A stretch of 46,837 bases of DNA from Candidatus Binatia bacterium (GCA_029243485.1 JAQWRY010000025.1:1-46837), one strand, 5' to 3'; counted from the first letter of the stretch, positions 1 through 8,610 are shown. Notes: generated by a model not told the origin, from the letters alone. Made by a program: numbers and translations.

Positions 1-60
1 ACGTCGTGTCTTGCGCTGAATGTCGCGGACGACCTTCTCCGCGCTTTGTCCCTTTCCCAT
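1..60 (-). CDS. IS3-family transposase OrfA, N-terminal fragment (runs off window)
   Basis: The minus strand from 60 reads MGKGQSAEKVVRDIQRKTRR, the same as the start of the copy at 8735 apart from two substitutions. A good ribosome binding site (GGAGAA) lies just upstream of the ATG. OrfA of IS3-type elements is the helix-turn-helix subunit that binds the IS ends and is joined to OrfB by frameshifting; only 20 codons are visible, so I cannot say whether the rest is intact. Confidence 0.6.
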   Translation of the reverse strand, partial: MGKGQSAEKVVRDIQRKTRR

Positions 61-140
61 CGGATTCTCCTTCCGTTTGGGCCGGGAGTGTCTCTTATTT
101 CATCGACCTATTTGGTCCAACCGTCTCTGAACCCGAACAC
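1..140 (-). mobile_element. IS3-like insertion sequence, left end (copy 1)
   Basis: Reading leftwards from base 140, this stretch is about 94% identical (9 mismatches by eye in 140) to the plus-strand segment beginning near 8656. It holds the non-coding leader and first 20 codons of an IS3-type orfA. The match stops at about base 140, where the minus strand reads TGTTCGGGTTCAGAG, so that point is the likely outer IS terminus. The element runs off the window at base 1, so completeness cannot be judged. Family assignment rests on the orfA sequence of copy 2. Confidence 0.7.
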
Positions 141-279
141 CTGCCGCACCTCCGCCCGCCGGTCGGGCAAGGGGACCCGCCCGGGCGACGGCGGATCGGC
201 TAGCAGCCTGTGCTGCGCTCAGCGGGTCCAGCGCCATCCCTGGATTGACTAGGCCCGGACTAAAGTGGAACGGAGAAGA

Positions 280-984
280 ATGGAACCCTATCGGTCATTC
301 TGGGTACTGAGCACGATTCTGCTTCTCGTGACGTCGTGCACCTCGACGAAGGAATGGCACACGCAGGTCATGCACAGCGACGAGTCAGAGGATCTAGTCG
401 CCTTTGTATGGGAGTGGGAGATTACAGACAGCGAGGACCGAGTGATCACTGAGGAAGAGATCGGCCGCGACATTGATCGCGGGCTGAAAAAGTGGTCGCA
501 CGACTGGCGCATTCCGGCGATGAAAGCCTCTCAGCTGGTTCGGGCCGGGCAGCCGGAAGAAGCGGCCGAGTTCCACGCCCGAGCGCGGGAGATCTACTAC
601 CAGGATCCATATTGGGGTGAGCCTCTGGACAGCGCCTGGAATTCAGTCGGTACTGCGCTTCTCGCTGGGCCTTTGATCACCGCGATCGGCCAAGCTGCAA
701 CAGACGACGTTGTGCGCGAGATGCCGCCGGAGCCGAGCGAGACGACGTGGCTGCCGATCTACATCTGGGGGTCGCGGGTGATCTACAAGAAGGATGCACC
801 GGAGCCTGCGCAGCCTACGGAGCCCGGGATGGTCAAGCAGCTGAACGCACCAGCGGCGGTCGTTGCGACACCTCCGACGACGGTCGAGCGCCGGCTCGGT
901 GACCTCGACGACCTCAAGCGTCGCGGCGTCATCTCCGAAGCCGAGCACGAGGCGCAGCGCAACCGGATCCTCGAGGACCTTTGA
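280..984 (+). CDS. Lipoprotein with C-terminal SHOCT domain
   Basis: This is a secreted, lipid-anchored protein of unknown function. The N-terminus has a short charged region, a hydrophobic stretch (ILLLVTSC) and a lipobox cysteine, so it should be processed by signal peptidase II. The last ~30 residues (LGDLDDLKRRGVISEAEHE...) fit the SHOCT domain, a short amphipathic C-terminal motif usually linked to oligomerisation. The centre (residues ~40-190) is acidic, matches no family I recognise, and includes a glycine/alanine-rich stretch (VGTALLAGPLITAIG) that could be a membrane-active helix. I chose the ATG at 280, which has GGAG four bases upstream, over an in-frame GTG at 265. The gene stands alone, convergent with the large secreted protein on the other strand. 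Confidence 0.75.
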   Translation: MEPYRSFWVLSTILLLVTSCTSTKEWHTQVMHSDESEDLVAFVWEWEITDSEDRVITEEEIGRDIDRGLKKWSHDWRIPAMKASQLVRAGQPEEAAEFHARAREIYYQDPYWGEPLDSAWNSVGTALLAGPLITAIGQAATDDVVREMPPEPSETTWLPIYIWGSRVIYKKDAPEPAQPTEPGMVKQLNAPAAVVATPPTTVERRLGDLDDLKRRGVISEAEHEAQRNRILEDL

Positions 985-1528
985 GATCTACTTCGATCCG
1001 GCGGTACACCAACCGGCTCAGCGCACGCCAGTCGTTACACGGCGATTGCCGCCGGGAACTGTTGCAGCCACGAAGACGTGGGTACCTAGTGCCTTACCTA
1101 CGCCCCCCGGTCGGGAAACCATTGAGGGACCCGCTGCCGCCTGGACCCGAAAACTGGACCTCGCTCCAGGCTTCGCAGTCGCCGCTACCCGTCGACCCGG
1201 GCAAAGAGGCCGTTCATGTTTCCTACCGCCAGCCGAGGCCCGGCGGTAGCGCCATATTCGGAGGTCGGAAGCTAAAGGGAGGGAAGGGGGCGTCGCTCTC
1301 TCCGTCGAGGTATCGCCGAGAGGCTTCTCGAAAGCTTCGCTGAAAGTGCCAATACCGAGCAAGATACGCGCGCGTCTCGCTCGCGAGGTGATTGGCCCAG
1401 CAGATCATCCGGCGGCGCTTCTCGAACCACGGCGGCCTCGGGAGCTCGGCTCGCTGCTCCAGGAAGGTTCCAGGTCATTCTCGACCCCTCGACCCTCCAG
1501 ATGAAGGCCCAAAACGGGCGGTGGAAGA
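985..1528. other. Intergenic stretch without a recognisable gene
   Basis: These 544 bases separate two convergent genes. The open frames here have the arginine/proline-rich composition typical of GC-rich shadow reading and lack convincing starts. I saw no tRNA-like fold and no strong hairpin with a T-run. Confidence 0.6.
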
Positions 1529-3895
1529 TCAGGGTACCCAGGTCGATCGCGGCAGAATCCAGCCGTTCTTCTTCTGGGTCCAGGTGGTTCCTCGGGCGAA
1601 CGAATCCGCGCAGGTGTCCAGCCGGAGGTTCATGTCGGCCAGGGTTGCCTCGGCGCTGAATTCTCCAAAGCCCTTCAGGTTGTAGCGCCACCGATCGGCC
1701 TCGCGCATCGCGCAGAGTTGCACACGTTGCGTTCCACCCATCTTTTTTGCGGCCTTGTCGGAGTAGACCGCGCACTTCCCTCGCTGTTGCAGCTGGCCGG
1801 CTGCGACCGAGAAGCTCGTCACGGCACCGTTGGCGTTGGTGATCGCGAGGGAGAAATCACAAACCGTGGGATCGTAGCTCGCAAGCTCGAAGCCGCCCTG
1901 AACCATCAGATAGTCAAGCTTGCCCGGCTTGCGGCCGAACTTCATCTTCGACTTGTCGGGATGCATTCCGAAGGTGAGGCACGCAGGGCACGTGGCCCCG
2001 CCGCAGTCGATCTGGGTTTCGTCCTGGTTCAGAATGCCGTCGCTGCAGGTCGGCATGGCAGGGAAGCTCAGCGCGTGATCCTCGACCTCGCCGTCGAGCG
2101 CCGCCCCGGTCGGGGTCTGGATCGCGGCCTGGTCGGTGCTGGTTCGACAGCGCGCGAACGGCGGGTTGTTGACCTGCCCGGCCGGTGTCGTCCAGGTCAT
2201 GGTCAGGTTGCCGCTGGTGGCGGTCGAACTCTCGGTGTACTCGTCGGCCGTATCGAAGGTGCCGTCTTCGTCGAAGTCGACGTAACAACCGACGTACGCC
2301 GTGGAACCGGTGGTATTCACGACGCTGACCGTCACCGAGAGAGAGTCCGCCATGGTCGACCAGGCGAAGTTGCCCACCAGGCCGTCGGCATCGTCCACCG
2401 CATCGAGATCATCGCCCGTCGCGCCCGCACCGGGCAGACCATCGGACTCGTTGTCGATCAGCGCGCCCAGAAGGAGGCCGGGAACGACGCGGTGACGCGG
2501 TCCGTCGCTTGCGATCGTCGTCCCGTAGGTGTCAGGCGCGTCGCCAAAATCGGTGGGCTGGCTCGCCAGCGCGCAGCGCCCGCCGTCGTTCTGCACCGTC
2601 GTAGGGCCGTTCGAAAAGAGGACCACGTCGCCGACGACACCAGGGGTCGTGAGGTCGATGCGGTAGATATCCCCGTTCGAGTTGCATGAGGCGTACAGAA
2701 AGCCCTCGACGTCGAAGTACTGCGCTCCGTAAGCGTTCGCCGGCCACGGACATCGGGGCAGGACGTCCAGCACCTCGGTGGTCGAACCGGTGACGGGATC
2801 GGTGATGATGAGATCCTGCAAGGCCGACTCGTGATTCTGCACCGAGTAGAGCAGGCCGTCCTGGGGGTGCATGGCCAGGTCCGCCCCGGTTTGGGGGGAA
2901 ATGGAGACACAACCGGTGTCAGCCAACCCCGTCGCCGGGTCGATTCGAGACAGGTAGGTCGTCCGTTGGGGATTCACGTCGACCCAACACAGTTTTTTGT
3001 AACCGAAAAGAGTCGTTTTTCCATGGCTCTGCACAAGATAGCCATCGAGGGTGACGTCACCGGCGTTGAAAACCATAGAAGTCGGATCACCCCCATCGTT
3101 CAAATAGGGCAGCAGCACGCTATTCGAGTCCGAGGAGACCACGGTGATGCCGTTGGCCTGACTGTTCACCGAAGCCTGATCGAGGTTCGCTCCCCAGAGG
3201 TACCCGTCGAGCACGTCGAACCCGAATGCGTTGGTAACCCCGGTGCTGAGCGTGGCCAGCGGGCCGGTTGGGGTTCCGGTCGTGAGGTCGATCTCCCACA
3301 CTTCGGACGGATTCTGCTGAAGGAGCCAGGCTGTGTCGTCGCACGGAAACGACGGGCCGAGCAGGTAGTCGCCGAAGTCCTGGCCCAAAATGTCGGTACA
3401 CCCGAGGGACGTCCGACATGGCGCGAGCGTAAGGTCGATGCGGTTGGGAGTCGTCGAGATATAGTCGGACGGATCCTGGATCGTGCCCGATGTGACCGTG
3501 CGGGACACGGGGTCGGCCGTCGACTCGGTCGGCGGACAGGCCGTGAGCGCACCCACCGTCTCCCCGGCCGCCTCGTAGATGCGGTAGTCGCCCGCGGCGA
3601 GGCCGGCAAAGGAGTAGAGTCCGCCGCCCGACGTCGCGACGCTCTGGCAGGAGATGCCCGACACGTCGTAGAGCACGACGGTCACCCCGTCGATGCCGCT
3701 ATCGCCGCCAGTGAAGCTCAGGCTCACGTCGGCGTCGAGGTAGACCTGGCCTGAGATCGAGAACTGCGCATGGGCGGACGTTGGCATTGCGATGAGGAGA
3801 AGAAGGCCGACGAGTCCGGTCAAGACCGGCTTCCTTACGTGCAGGAGGGGGCCAGGGGACGAAATGTAGTCGGATTCGGGGTTCGAAGTGTTCAT
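1529..3895 (-). CDS. Large secreted protein with SdrD B-like and GEVED domains
   Basis: This predicted exported surface or extracellular protein has ~788 residues. After a charged N-terminus comes a signal peptide (GLVGLLLLIAMPTSAHAQ) with an AxA-type cleavage site. Residues ~45-170 resemble an SdrD B-like Ig fold (SISGQVYLDAD, then GIDGVTVVLYD). The next ~280 residues contain repeated propeller-like phrases (WEIDLTTG, SRIDPATG, YRIDLTTPG) and suggest a DUF6923-like module. The segment starting DFGDAPDTYGT and ending GEVEDHALSF is a GEVED domain, followed by a Cys-rich linker (CSDGILNQDETQIDCGG) common in deltaproteobacterial extracellular proteins. The C-terminal ~150 residues are unassigned. 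The ATG at 3895 has GAGG upstream; a TTG at 3919 would add eight residues. Function unknown; adhesion or surface display is inference. Confidence 0.85.
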   Translation of the reverse strand: MNTSNPESDYISSPGPLLHVRKPVLTGLVGLLLLIAMPTSAHAQFSISGQVYLDADVSLSFTGGDSGIDGVTVVLYDVSGISCQSVATSGGGLYSFAGLAAGDYRIYEAAGETVGALTACPPTESTADPVSRTVTSGTIQDPSDYISTTPNRIDLTLAPCRTSLGCTDILGQDFGDYLLGPSFPCDDTAWLLQQNPSEVWEIDLTTGTPTGPLATLSTGVTNAFGFDVLDGYLWGANLDQASVNSQANGITVVSSDSNSVLLPYLNDGGDPTSMVFNAGDVTLDGYLVQSHGKTTLFGYKKLCWVDVNPQRTTYLSRIDPATGLADTGCVSISPQTGADLAMHPQDGLLYSVQNHESALQDLIITDPVTGSTTEVLDVLPRCPWPANAYGAQYFDVEGFLYASCNSNGDIYRIDLTTPGVVGDVVLFSNGPTTVQNDGGRCALASQPTDFGDAPDTYGTTIASDGPRHRVVPGLLLGALIDNESDGLPGAGATGDDLDAVDDADGLVGNFAWSTMADSLSVTVSVVNTTGSTAYVGCYVDFDEDGTFDTADEYTESSTATSGNLTMTWTTPAGQVNNPPFARCRTSTDQAAIQTPTGAALDGEVEDHALSFPAMPTCSDGILNQDETQIDCGGATCPACLTFGMHPDKSKMKFGRKPGKLDYLMVQGGFELASYDPTVCDFSLAITNANGAVTSFSVAAGQLQQRGKCAVYSDKAAKKMGGTQRVQLCAMREADRWRYNLKGFGEFSAEATLADMNLRLDTCADSFARGTTWTQKKNGWILPRSTWVP

Positions 3896-4208
3896 CGGAA
3901 CTGCCTCACTGATCGTCAAAGGAAAGCGGGAGGGACGCGAGAAGCATCGCTACCGATATTTGAGATATCGCGCCTCAGCTTCTGCCCGCTATGCAGATTG
4001 GTCCAAGACGGTAGCCGACGTCAAGGCCTTTTTTGGCAGCATCGTGTCGCTTGCTTGCCATCTCACTCCCTCCTTCTCCGACCGACCTTCTCTAACATTC
4101 GGGCCGGACCGGTTTCGGGGGGAGGGTCAAGCCCATGAGGCAGAACGAGGCGCACGCATACGTCCGGTAAGGAGCCGTTAGGTCGGGTTGGAGCCAAAAA
4201 GGGGCTTC

Positions 4209-4697
4209 ATGTCGGCTATCCGCACCATGCACCGCTTGACGATTTCGACCCTCCTCCTGCTGCACACCTTCGCAACGCCGGCAGCGGCCGAGATCATCGG
4301 TCTTCTGGAGACCCCCGAAGGCTTCGCCTCCCAGGTCGGCAACGTTCAGGGCTGGGTCTACACCACGACACCCGGTGCGGAGCTGATCCAGCCCTTCGAC
4401 GTATTGATCGACGGCGTCAAGACCGGAGAGGTGCCCTGCTGCTCGGAACGCGGGGACGTGAACGAGGGCGACCCGAGCATCCCGCTTCGCACGGGATTCT
4501 CGGGCGTGACGAATTGGGCACGCGAGGCTGGAAGAGGCCCGATCACCGTGCAGGTCCGGGTACGCGACACGATGGGCGGGGAAGTCCTCCTCACAAACGC
4601 GAACGCACACAACGGGCTCGAACGGCCATCTCCAACGCAGGCGGGGTCACACTGGGGTACACAAAATGGAGATGACGACGAGACGCTCGTCCATTGA
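4209..4697 (+). CDS. Small exported protein of unknown function
   Basis: The protein has about 162 residues with a clear Sec signal peptide (LTISTLLLLHTFATPAAA). The mature part begins EIIGLLETPEGFASQVGN and continues QGWVYTTTPG; it is likely a small beta-rich domain and has a paired cysteine (PCCSERGDVNEGDP). I do not recognise a named family. The ATG at 4209 follows AAAAAGGGG, whereas a TTG at 4188 would add seven residues before the signal sequence. The C-terminus (GTQNGDDDETLVH) is acidic. The gene ends shortly before the terminator of the convergent tRNA-Arg gene. Confidence 0.65.
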   Translation: MSAIRTMHRLTISTLLLLHTFATPAAAEIIGLLETPEGFASQVGNVQGWVYTTTPGAELIQPFDVLIDGVKTGEVPCCSERGDVNEGDPSIPLRTGFSGVTNWAREAGRGPITVQVRVRDTMGGEVLLTNANAHNGLERPSPTQAGSHWGTQNGDDDETLVH

Positions 4698-4706
4698 ACA
4701 TCCCCC

Positions 4707-4742
4707 AAAACGAAGAAACCCCCCGGTTTCCCGAGGGGTTTC
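4707..4742 (-). terminator. Intrinsic terminator of tRNA-Arg
   Basis: A perfect eight-base-pair stem (GAAACCCC/GGGGTTTC, 4715-4722 with 4735-4742) with a 12-base loop is followed on the minus strand by TTCGTTTT. It lies six bases beyond the 3' end of the minus-strand tRNA-Arg, the right place and orientation for a rho-independent terminator. The stem could also stop plus-strand reading from the upstream gene, though that side lacks a T-run. Confidence 0.75.
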
Positions 4743-4747
4743 AACCA

Positions 4748-4821
<74 letters not shown>

Positions 4822-4956
4822 GCAGGCAGGTCGGCTACCTAGCCATAGGCTAGCGCAGTGTCCAGTCGGAGTGAAACTTCTCTAGTGAATCGAGAAGCCT
4901 TGCAGCGGCGCCTGCTTCACAGGTATCAGGTGGGGACACAGGAGGCAGTCACGCGC

Positions 4957-5045
4957 GGAGAGATGGCCGAGTGGTCGAAGGCGCGCGCCTGCTAAGCGCG
5001 TAAACGGTTTACCCCGTTTCGAGGGTTCGAATCCCTCTCTCTCCG
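4957..5045 (+). tRNA. tRNA-Ser (anticodon GCT)
   Basis: This 89-base class II tRNA has acceptor stem GGAGAGA/TCTCTCC with discriminator G, anticodon stem GCGCG closing loop CTGCTAA, a long variable arm (AAACGGTTTACCCCGTTT) and T-arm GGGTTCGAATCCC. It reads AGC/AGU codons. CCA is not encoded. It marks the left edge of a 5-kb zone of decayed genes whose right edge is another serine tRNA at 10187. Confidence 0.97.
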
Positions 5046-5339
5046 TTTCCTTTCGCCTCCCATCGCCCGTCGCCAGCACGCCGGGTCCGCCACAGCACGG
5101 GGCATGGCATCCCTGCACGGTTGCAAGTGGATGCAAATGCGACCGATCGGCCCCCAGGCGCCGGAGCAGGTGCGTCATCCGCTATTTCCGGGTTCCGAGC
5201 GCCCAAAAGCGTAGTCTTTTTGGGTGCCCTTCGGCTGATGCTCGGGCAGGCGCGGCACGGGGCCCCATGGGCTCCGCCACAAGCCGGCGGACCGCTCTTC
5301 GGGCCAACCGCGGCACGAAGCTTGGAGTAGTGGGGAACC

Positions 5340-5555
5340 ATGAGTGACCCCAATCCCACAGACACCGACGCTTTCCTCCTGAATCTCGAAGAGCACGAGT
5401 TCATCCGGGTCGGTGCCATGCTGGGGCTTCGAGCACGGCCGTCCACGACGCATGACGTGGCGCTGGTCGATCAGTTCCTCGACAGAGACTTCCTGTTCTG
5501 CGGCTCGAAGAAACAGGTCCTCGTCACCTCCACACCCGACCTCCCCCCCCAATAA
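5340..5555 (+). CDS. Small hypothetical protein
   Basis: The 71-codon frame starts at an ATG preceded by GTGGGGA. The product is acidic at its N-terminus (MSDPNPTDTDAFLLNLEEHE) with plausible amphipathic composition (DVALVDQFLDRDFLFCG), unlike the arginine-rich noise around it. I recognise no domain. It lies in a region of gene decay, so it may be a truncated remnant. Low confidence that it is expressed. Confidence 0.35.
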   Translation: MSDPNPTDTDAFLLNLEEHEFIRVGAMLGLRARPSTTHDVALVDQFLDRDFLFCGSKKQVLVTSTPDLPPQ

Positions 5556-5847
5556 TCAAGACGGTGGCCCACACCGCTGCGGGCTCCTCTCGGTCTACGA
5601 CGGCCGGAGGAAGCTCGCTGCCCGCACGGGTGCTGCTCTGCTCCCCTCCCCTCCGCAGAGCGGCGCCCGTGTGACCCCGCCTCTCGCCCCGGGTGCCCTT
5701 ACCGACCCACGGTAAGGCCTCGCGCTCGGTGAGTTGGCGGAGCGTCGCTTCATGTAACGCCCGCACGCAACCGAGCCGAAGCCGCATAATAGCTTTGTCC
5801 ACCACCTGATCTTCAGTTGGCCGGTGTCCAAAAACGACTCGGCGACT
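5556..5847. other. Gap with no supported gene
   Basis: About 290 bases with only shadow-like frames on both strands. It lies immediately downstream of the GNAT remnant and contains nothing I can name. Confidence 0.5.
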
Positions 5848-6128
5848 TTACCGGAGGAACGGCGACAACGTGCCGACGCGGTCGTAGAGCCACCGACCGG
5901 TCTCGTTGAAGTGCTGCGTGAGCCAGTAGAGCGAGGGACTCCCCCCCTCTGCTGCCGCGTAGACGGCCTCGATCAGGGCACAGCCGCCGCTCGTGCCGCG
6001 AAGACCTTCGTCGACGCAAACACCTCTTCCGGCACGGACGTCTCGTAGAACTCCAGATACAGCGTCCAGAGACGACGCCATTCCGCCTCGTCCGCGGCCC
6101 AAATCAGCCGGAGGACATGGGTACCCAC
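5848..6128 (-). pseudogene. GNAT-family N-acetyltransferase remnant (internal deletion and frameshift)
   Basis: Two minus-strand frames together make the two ends of one GNAT protein. The first (about 6128-6010) reads EWRRLWTLYLEFYETSVPEE, the typical opening of small acetyltransferases. The second (about 6030-5848) reads VDEGLRGTSGGCALIEAVYA and then YWLTQHFNETGRWLYDRVG, which is motif A (acetyl-CoA pyrophosphate loop) and motif B plus the conserved ending of the family. The ~60-70 residues that normally lie between them, including the central sheet, are missing, and the reading frame changes at the join near 6030. The likely original ATG (6118) is also out of frame with what follows. GNAT enzymes transfer acetyl groups to amines; this copy cannot. 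Confidence 0.72.
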
Positions 6129-6188
6129 GGCTTCCACGTAGGCCACCGGGTGCAGGACGGCGGCAAACGCGGGTGCTAGGGCATCTCC

Positions 6189-6635
6189 ATGATCGAAAAG
6201 ACCATCGCCGATTGGCACGCCTGCCTTCGCGGGAACCTCGAAGGGGGGATCGACGCCCTCCTACACGATGACTGCGTGTTCTACTCCCCGGTCGTCTTCA
6301 CTCCGCAGCGCGGCAAAGAGATCACCAAGATGTACCTCGCCGCGGCGGGCGCCACTCTCGGCGACGGGGAGGGCGAGGGCAAACCGCCGGTATCGAGCGA
6401 CGCAACCGACGGCGAGAAGAAGGGGTTCCGCTACACGAAGGAAGTTCTCTCCGGGAACCACGCCGTGCTCGAGTTCGAAACCGAGATGGGCGGCAAGTAC
6501 GTGAACGGCGTCGACATCATCACGTGCAATGACGAGGGCAAGATCGTCGAGTTCAAGGTGATGATCCGACCGCTCCAAGCAATCAACATGCTCCACCAAC
6601 AGATGGCCCAGATGCTGGAGAAGATGAAGAGCTGA
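6189..6635 (+). CDS. NTF2-like / SnoaL-like domain protein
   Basis: This 148-residue single-domain protein has the features of the SnoaL-like NTF2 superfamily. The N-terminal helix is MIEKTIADWHACLRGNLEGG, followed by the characteristic DDCVFYSPVVFTPQRGKE loop, a central helix, and strands ending VNGVDIITCNDEGKIVEFKV. The fold is a curved sheet forming a small-molecule pocket; members range from ketosteroid-isomerase-like enzymes to ligand-binding proteins. Substrate cannot be read from sequence. The start ATG lacks a strong Shine-Dalgarno match. It appears to be the one intact enzyme-like gene between the GNAT and racemase remnants, and no operon partner is visible. Confidence 0.85.
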   Translation: MIEKTIADWHACLRGNLEGGIDALLHDDCVFYSPVVFTPQRGKEITKMYLAAAGATLGDGEGEGKPPVSSDATDGEKKGFRYTKEVLSGNHAVLEFETEMGGKYVNGVDIITCNDEGKIVEFKVMIRPLQAINMLHQQMAQMLEKMKS

Positions 6636-7030
6636 TCCCCGCTTCGGGAACGGGACGTTCATGTCCCCGATGCAGGACGCGTCCGGCAGCGAGATCAGTG
6701 CCGGATCGATCCCGCCGACGTCGATCACGTCGCAAAGGGTCTGAGCGGAGACATTGTAGAGCGTTGATAGTTTCGGACGCTCGGCGAGCAACACTCCGGT
6801 TGCAGCGAGACTCCGGGTACGACCGCAGGCGCGGCACTCGATCGCGATGAACGCGATCTCGTTGAGGTCGTTGATGCGATTCAGGCCCGGATCGACACCC
6901 CCCCGTCCAGCCGGACGTCGTACGCGCGAGCGGCCCTCTCGTCGATCGCCTCGACCTGGTTCGGGTTCGCGTCGAAAGTCGCGAGCGTGCCGCACGAGCA
7001 GGCGATCAGGTCGCCTTCAATGAGCTCTGT
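6636..7030. other. Degenerate stretch with protein-like but broken frames
   Basis: No complete gene is seen. The minus strand between about 6895 and 6645 reads in natural-looking protein (NEIAFIAIECRACGRTRS, then STLYNVSAQTLCDVIDVGG). It has one CxxC pair, but the frame runs on into the antisense of the NTF2-like gene and lacks a proper end. This looks like a fragment of a lost gene; I cannot name its family. Confidence 0.35.
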
Positions 7031-7366
7031 ACACGCGGGGTCGCGGGCGCAGCCGTCGGCAAGAGCGTCGACCGCATCCTCGCTGCGAAGGATCTCCTCA
7101 AGCACAAACTCACGGGCGCGATTCCCAGAGAAGACGCGACGTTCGGCGACCCCACCGACAACGCATGGACGACGCTGTGCCTGTACTACGACGACGTCCT
7201 CGAGGCATCGTATCCGGTCGCGCCCCACGCATTCCGGTGGAAAGCCCTCTCCCAAGGCGCCCGTCGTACTGGTGAAGGGCCTCGGGGCCGCACTGCCCGA
7301 GGCGCAGGTACCAGTCCCCGGAACGGTCGCCTCGATCCGCGCGCAGATCTCCGAGTTCGACCATGA
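7031..7366 (+). other. Start-less open frame, possible gene fragment
   Basis: In the plus frame that ends at a TGA near 7366, bases ~7050-7265 encode sequence of normal protein composition (GKSVDRILAAKDLLKHKLTG, then AWTTLCLYYDDVLEASYPVA). No ATG, GTG or TTG is found upstream in that frame for over 100 bases. The sequence turns arginine- and glycine-rich noise after about 7265. It is most simply the inner part of a decayed gene; no family recognised. Confidence 0.3.
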
Positions 7367-7600
7367 GCACGACGCGGTGGGTGACACCTGCGAACTGCGC
7401 GACTGCGGACAGCTGCCGCAGGACGCCGAGCTCCGTGTGGAGGCTCATGTCCGAGTGGCTCACGACCCGCTCGGCCTGGCTGATCATGGGCGAGCGGATG
7501 AGGGACATCGGCGCCTCCACGCCAGCGCGACGCATCGCTTCGATATTCTCGATCCTGGAGCCGCCGAGCCCCGCGACGCCCGTGAAGTTCCCTTCGCAGT
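7335..7600 (-). pseudogene. Alanine racemase N-terminal-like (YhfX/Orr-type) enzyme fragment
   Basis: The minus strand carries a stretch strongly reminiscent of the fold-III PLP-dependent alanine/ornithine racemase family: GGSRIENIEAMRRAGVEAPM, SLIRSPMISQAERVV, SLHTELGVLRQLSA and VTHRVVLMVELGDLR. These correspond to residues ~60-150 of a ~380-residue TIM-barrel enzyme. The N-terminal segment with the PLP lysine is absent upstream of about 7600, and after LGDLR the frame dissolves, so only about a quarter of the barrel remains. Such enzymes racemise amino acids, but this remnant lacks the catalytic lysine and cannot act. The enclosing open frame is longer (7110-7685) but its flanks look non-coding. 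Confidence 0.68.
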
Positions 7601-8229
7601 AGACGGCCGCAGTTCGGACCGCGCTAGGCTGTCGTGTCGTCGCTCGCTCGAGGAAATATTGGCCCTGGGACTCCTTGCGGCGCAAGCCGATGAAACCGAC
7701 TCGTTGCCGCCCGGAACCTACCGCTCAGACGTCTGGATACGAGAACCTGCGGTTGCCCCGCGGCGGGGCCTTGCCCTCGCCGAAGGCGCTACGCGCTTTA
7801 CCGACCGCTCTGGTCCCGATCGCGGGCGACAGCGAGGCCGACCGGGCTTCTCGCGATTCGAATCGCCGATCGAGCGTAGGAGTTCGGGCAGAGCACGCCT
7901 GGGCCGACCCACATCGGGTCGGAGGGAAGCGCGCTGGAAGGGGCTCAATACGAACTCCTATAAACGGCAGCCTCGCGCCGGTGGGGTTACAAGCGAGTAA
8001 CGTTGCAGAGCGGCACAGCCGGACGACCGAGGGCGCGCGAGAGGGAAGCCCGGCCGTGAGCACTGCCCGCAATGCAACAGACTTCTTGTATCGTGTACGA
8101 AACGGGTCCATCGTCTCTTCGCCGGAACGAGCAAACCTTGCGACGTTCTCCGCGAAGAACATGAGCCTCCCGACCCATCGTCGCCCCGACGTCCGAGAGG
8201 AAGCTTCCTATGAAGGGGCCGCTGCGTAG
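7601..8229. other. Gap without a recognisable gene
   Basis: About 630 bases in which all open frames are arginine/serine/proline-rich and lack supported starts. Given the remnants on either side, it is probably decayed sequence. No RNA gene or hairpin with a T-run was seen. Confidence 0.5.
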
Positions 8230-8430
8230 ATGTTGAACCAAACGGATCGATGCAGGAATCAGAACCACCTGCGCCAAGATGCCCCGGTGAGGCACTGCCC
8301 CCAATGCGGGTCCGTGGTGAACGACGCCGTCGGCAGCCAGAACTGCCCCGGCACGCAGCACGACGAGCAGCGCCGACGCCAGAGCTTCTATTGCGTGGAT
8401 TGTGGCGAGCAACTCCGCGCGCCTGGGTAA
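8230..8430 (+). CDS. Small double zinc-ribbon protein
   Basis: This 66-residue protein has two CxxC knuckles: RHCPQCGSVVNDAVG near residue 22 and SFYCVDCGEQL near the C-terminus. Four cysteines suggest a single treble-clef or ribbon zinc site. Between them is a basic stretch (QHDEQRRRQS). I recall similar short conserved proteins in deltaproteobacterial genomes but no assigned function; nucleic-acid or protein binding is the usual inference. The ATG has AAGGGG about 11 bases upstream. It lies next to recombinase and IS remnants, so an accessory origin is possible. Confidence 0.5.
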   Translation: MLNQTDRCRNQNHLRQDAPVRHCPQCGSVVNDAVGSQNCPGTQHDEQRRRQSFYCVDCGEQLRAPG

Positions 8431-8474
8431 AGGTTCGCAACGAAACCGAGACTCCGGTTCACGCTGCCGGGTTC

Positions 8475-8610
8475 GACTGCCCGAGTGCGGCGCGCGATCC
8501 CGTTCGATCGGGAGGGAGGGGGGGAGTCCTTCAGCGGGTCGCCCGAGAGATCCTCGGCCACAAGACCACTTCCGGCTGGGACCGTTGCCGGGTCGTGCCA
8601 GCGACCTCGT
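8475..8610 (+). pseudogene. Tyrosine recombinase C-terminal remnant
   Basis: The frame reading RVAREILGHKTTSGWDRCRV at about 8535-8597 matches the end of the intact recombinase downstream (SVAQKILGHKTDSVWRRYRI), including the conserved GH. The nucleophilic tyrosine has become cysteine (WDRC for W..Y). Upstream residues (SAARDPVRSG) look like the degenerate partner of the HxxR helix. Everything before that is lost. It ends within ~50 bases of the IS end at 8656, so the IS may have landed beside or in this older integrase gene. Confidence 0.75.

Noticed and set aside
1718-2689. Long plus-strand open frame opposite the secreted SdrD/GEVED gene
   Set aside because: Arg/Val/Gly-rich composition and complete overlap with a well-supported minus-strand gene with a signal peptide; a mirror frame of GC-rich DNA.
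7675-8229. 184-codon plus frame after the racemase remnant
   Set aside because: Composition is low-complexity Arg/Ser/Pro with no recognisable domain and no supported start.
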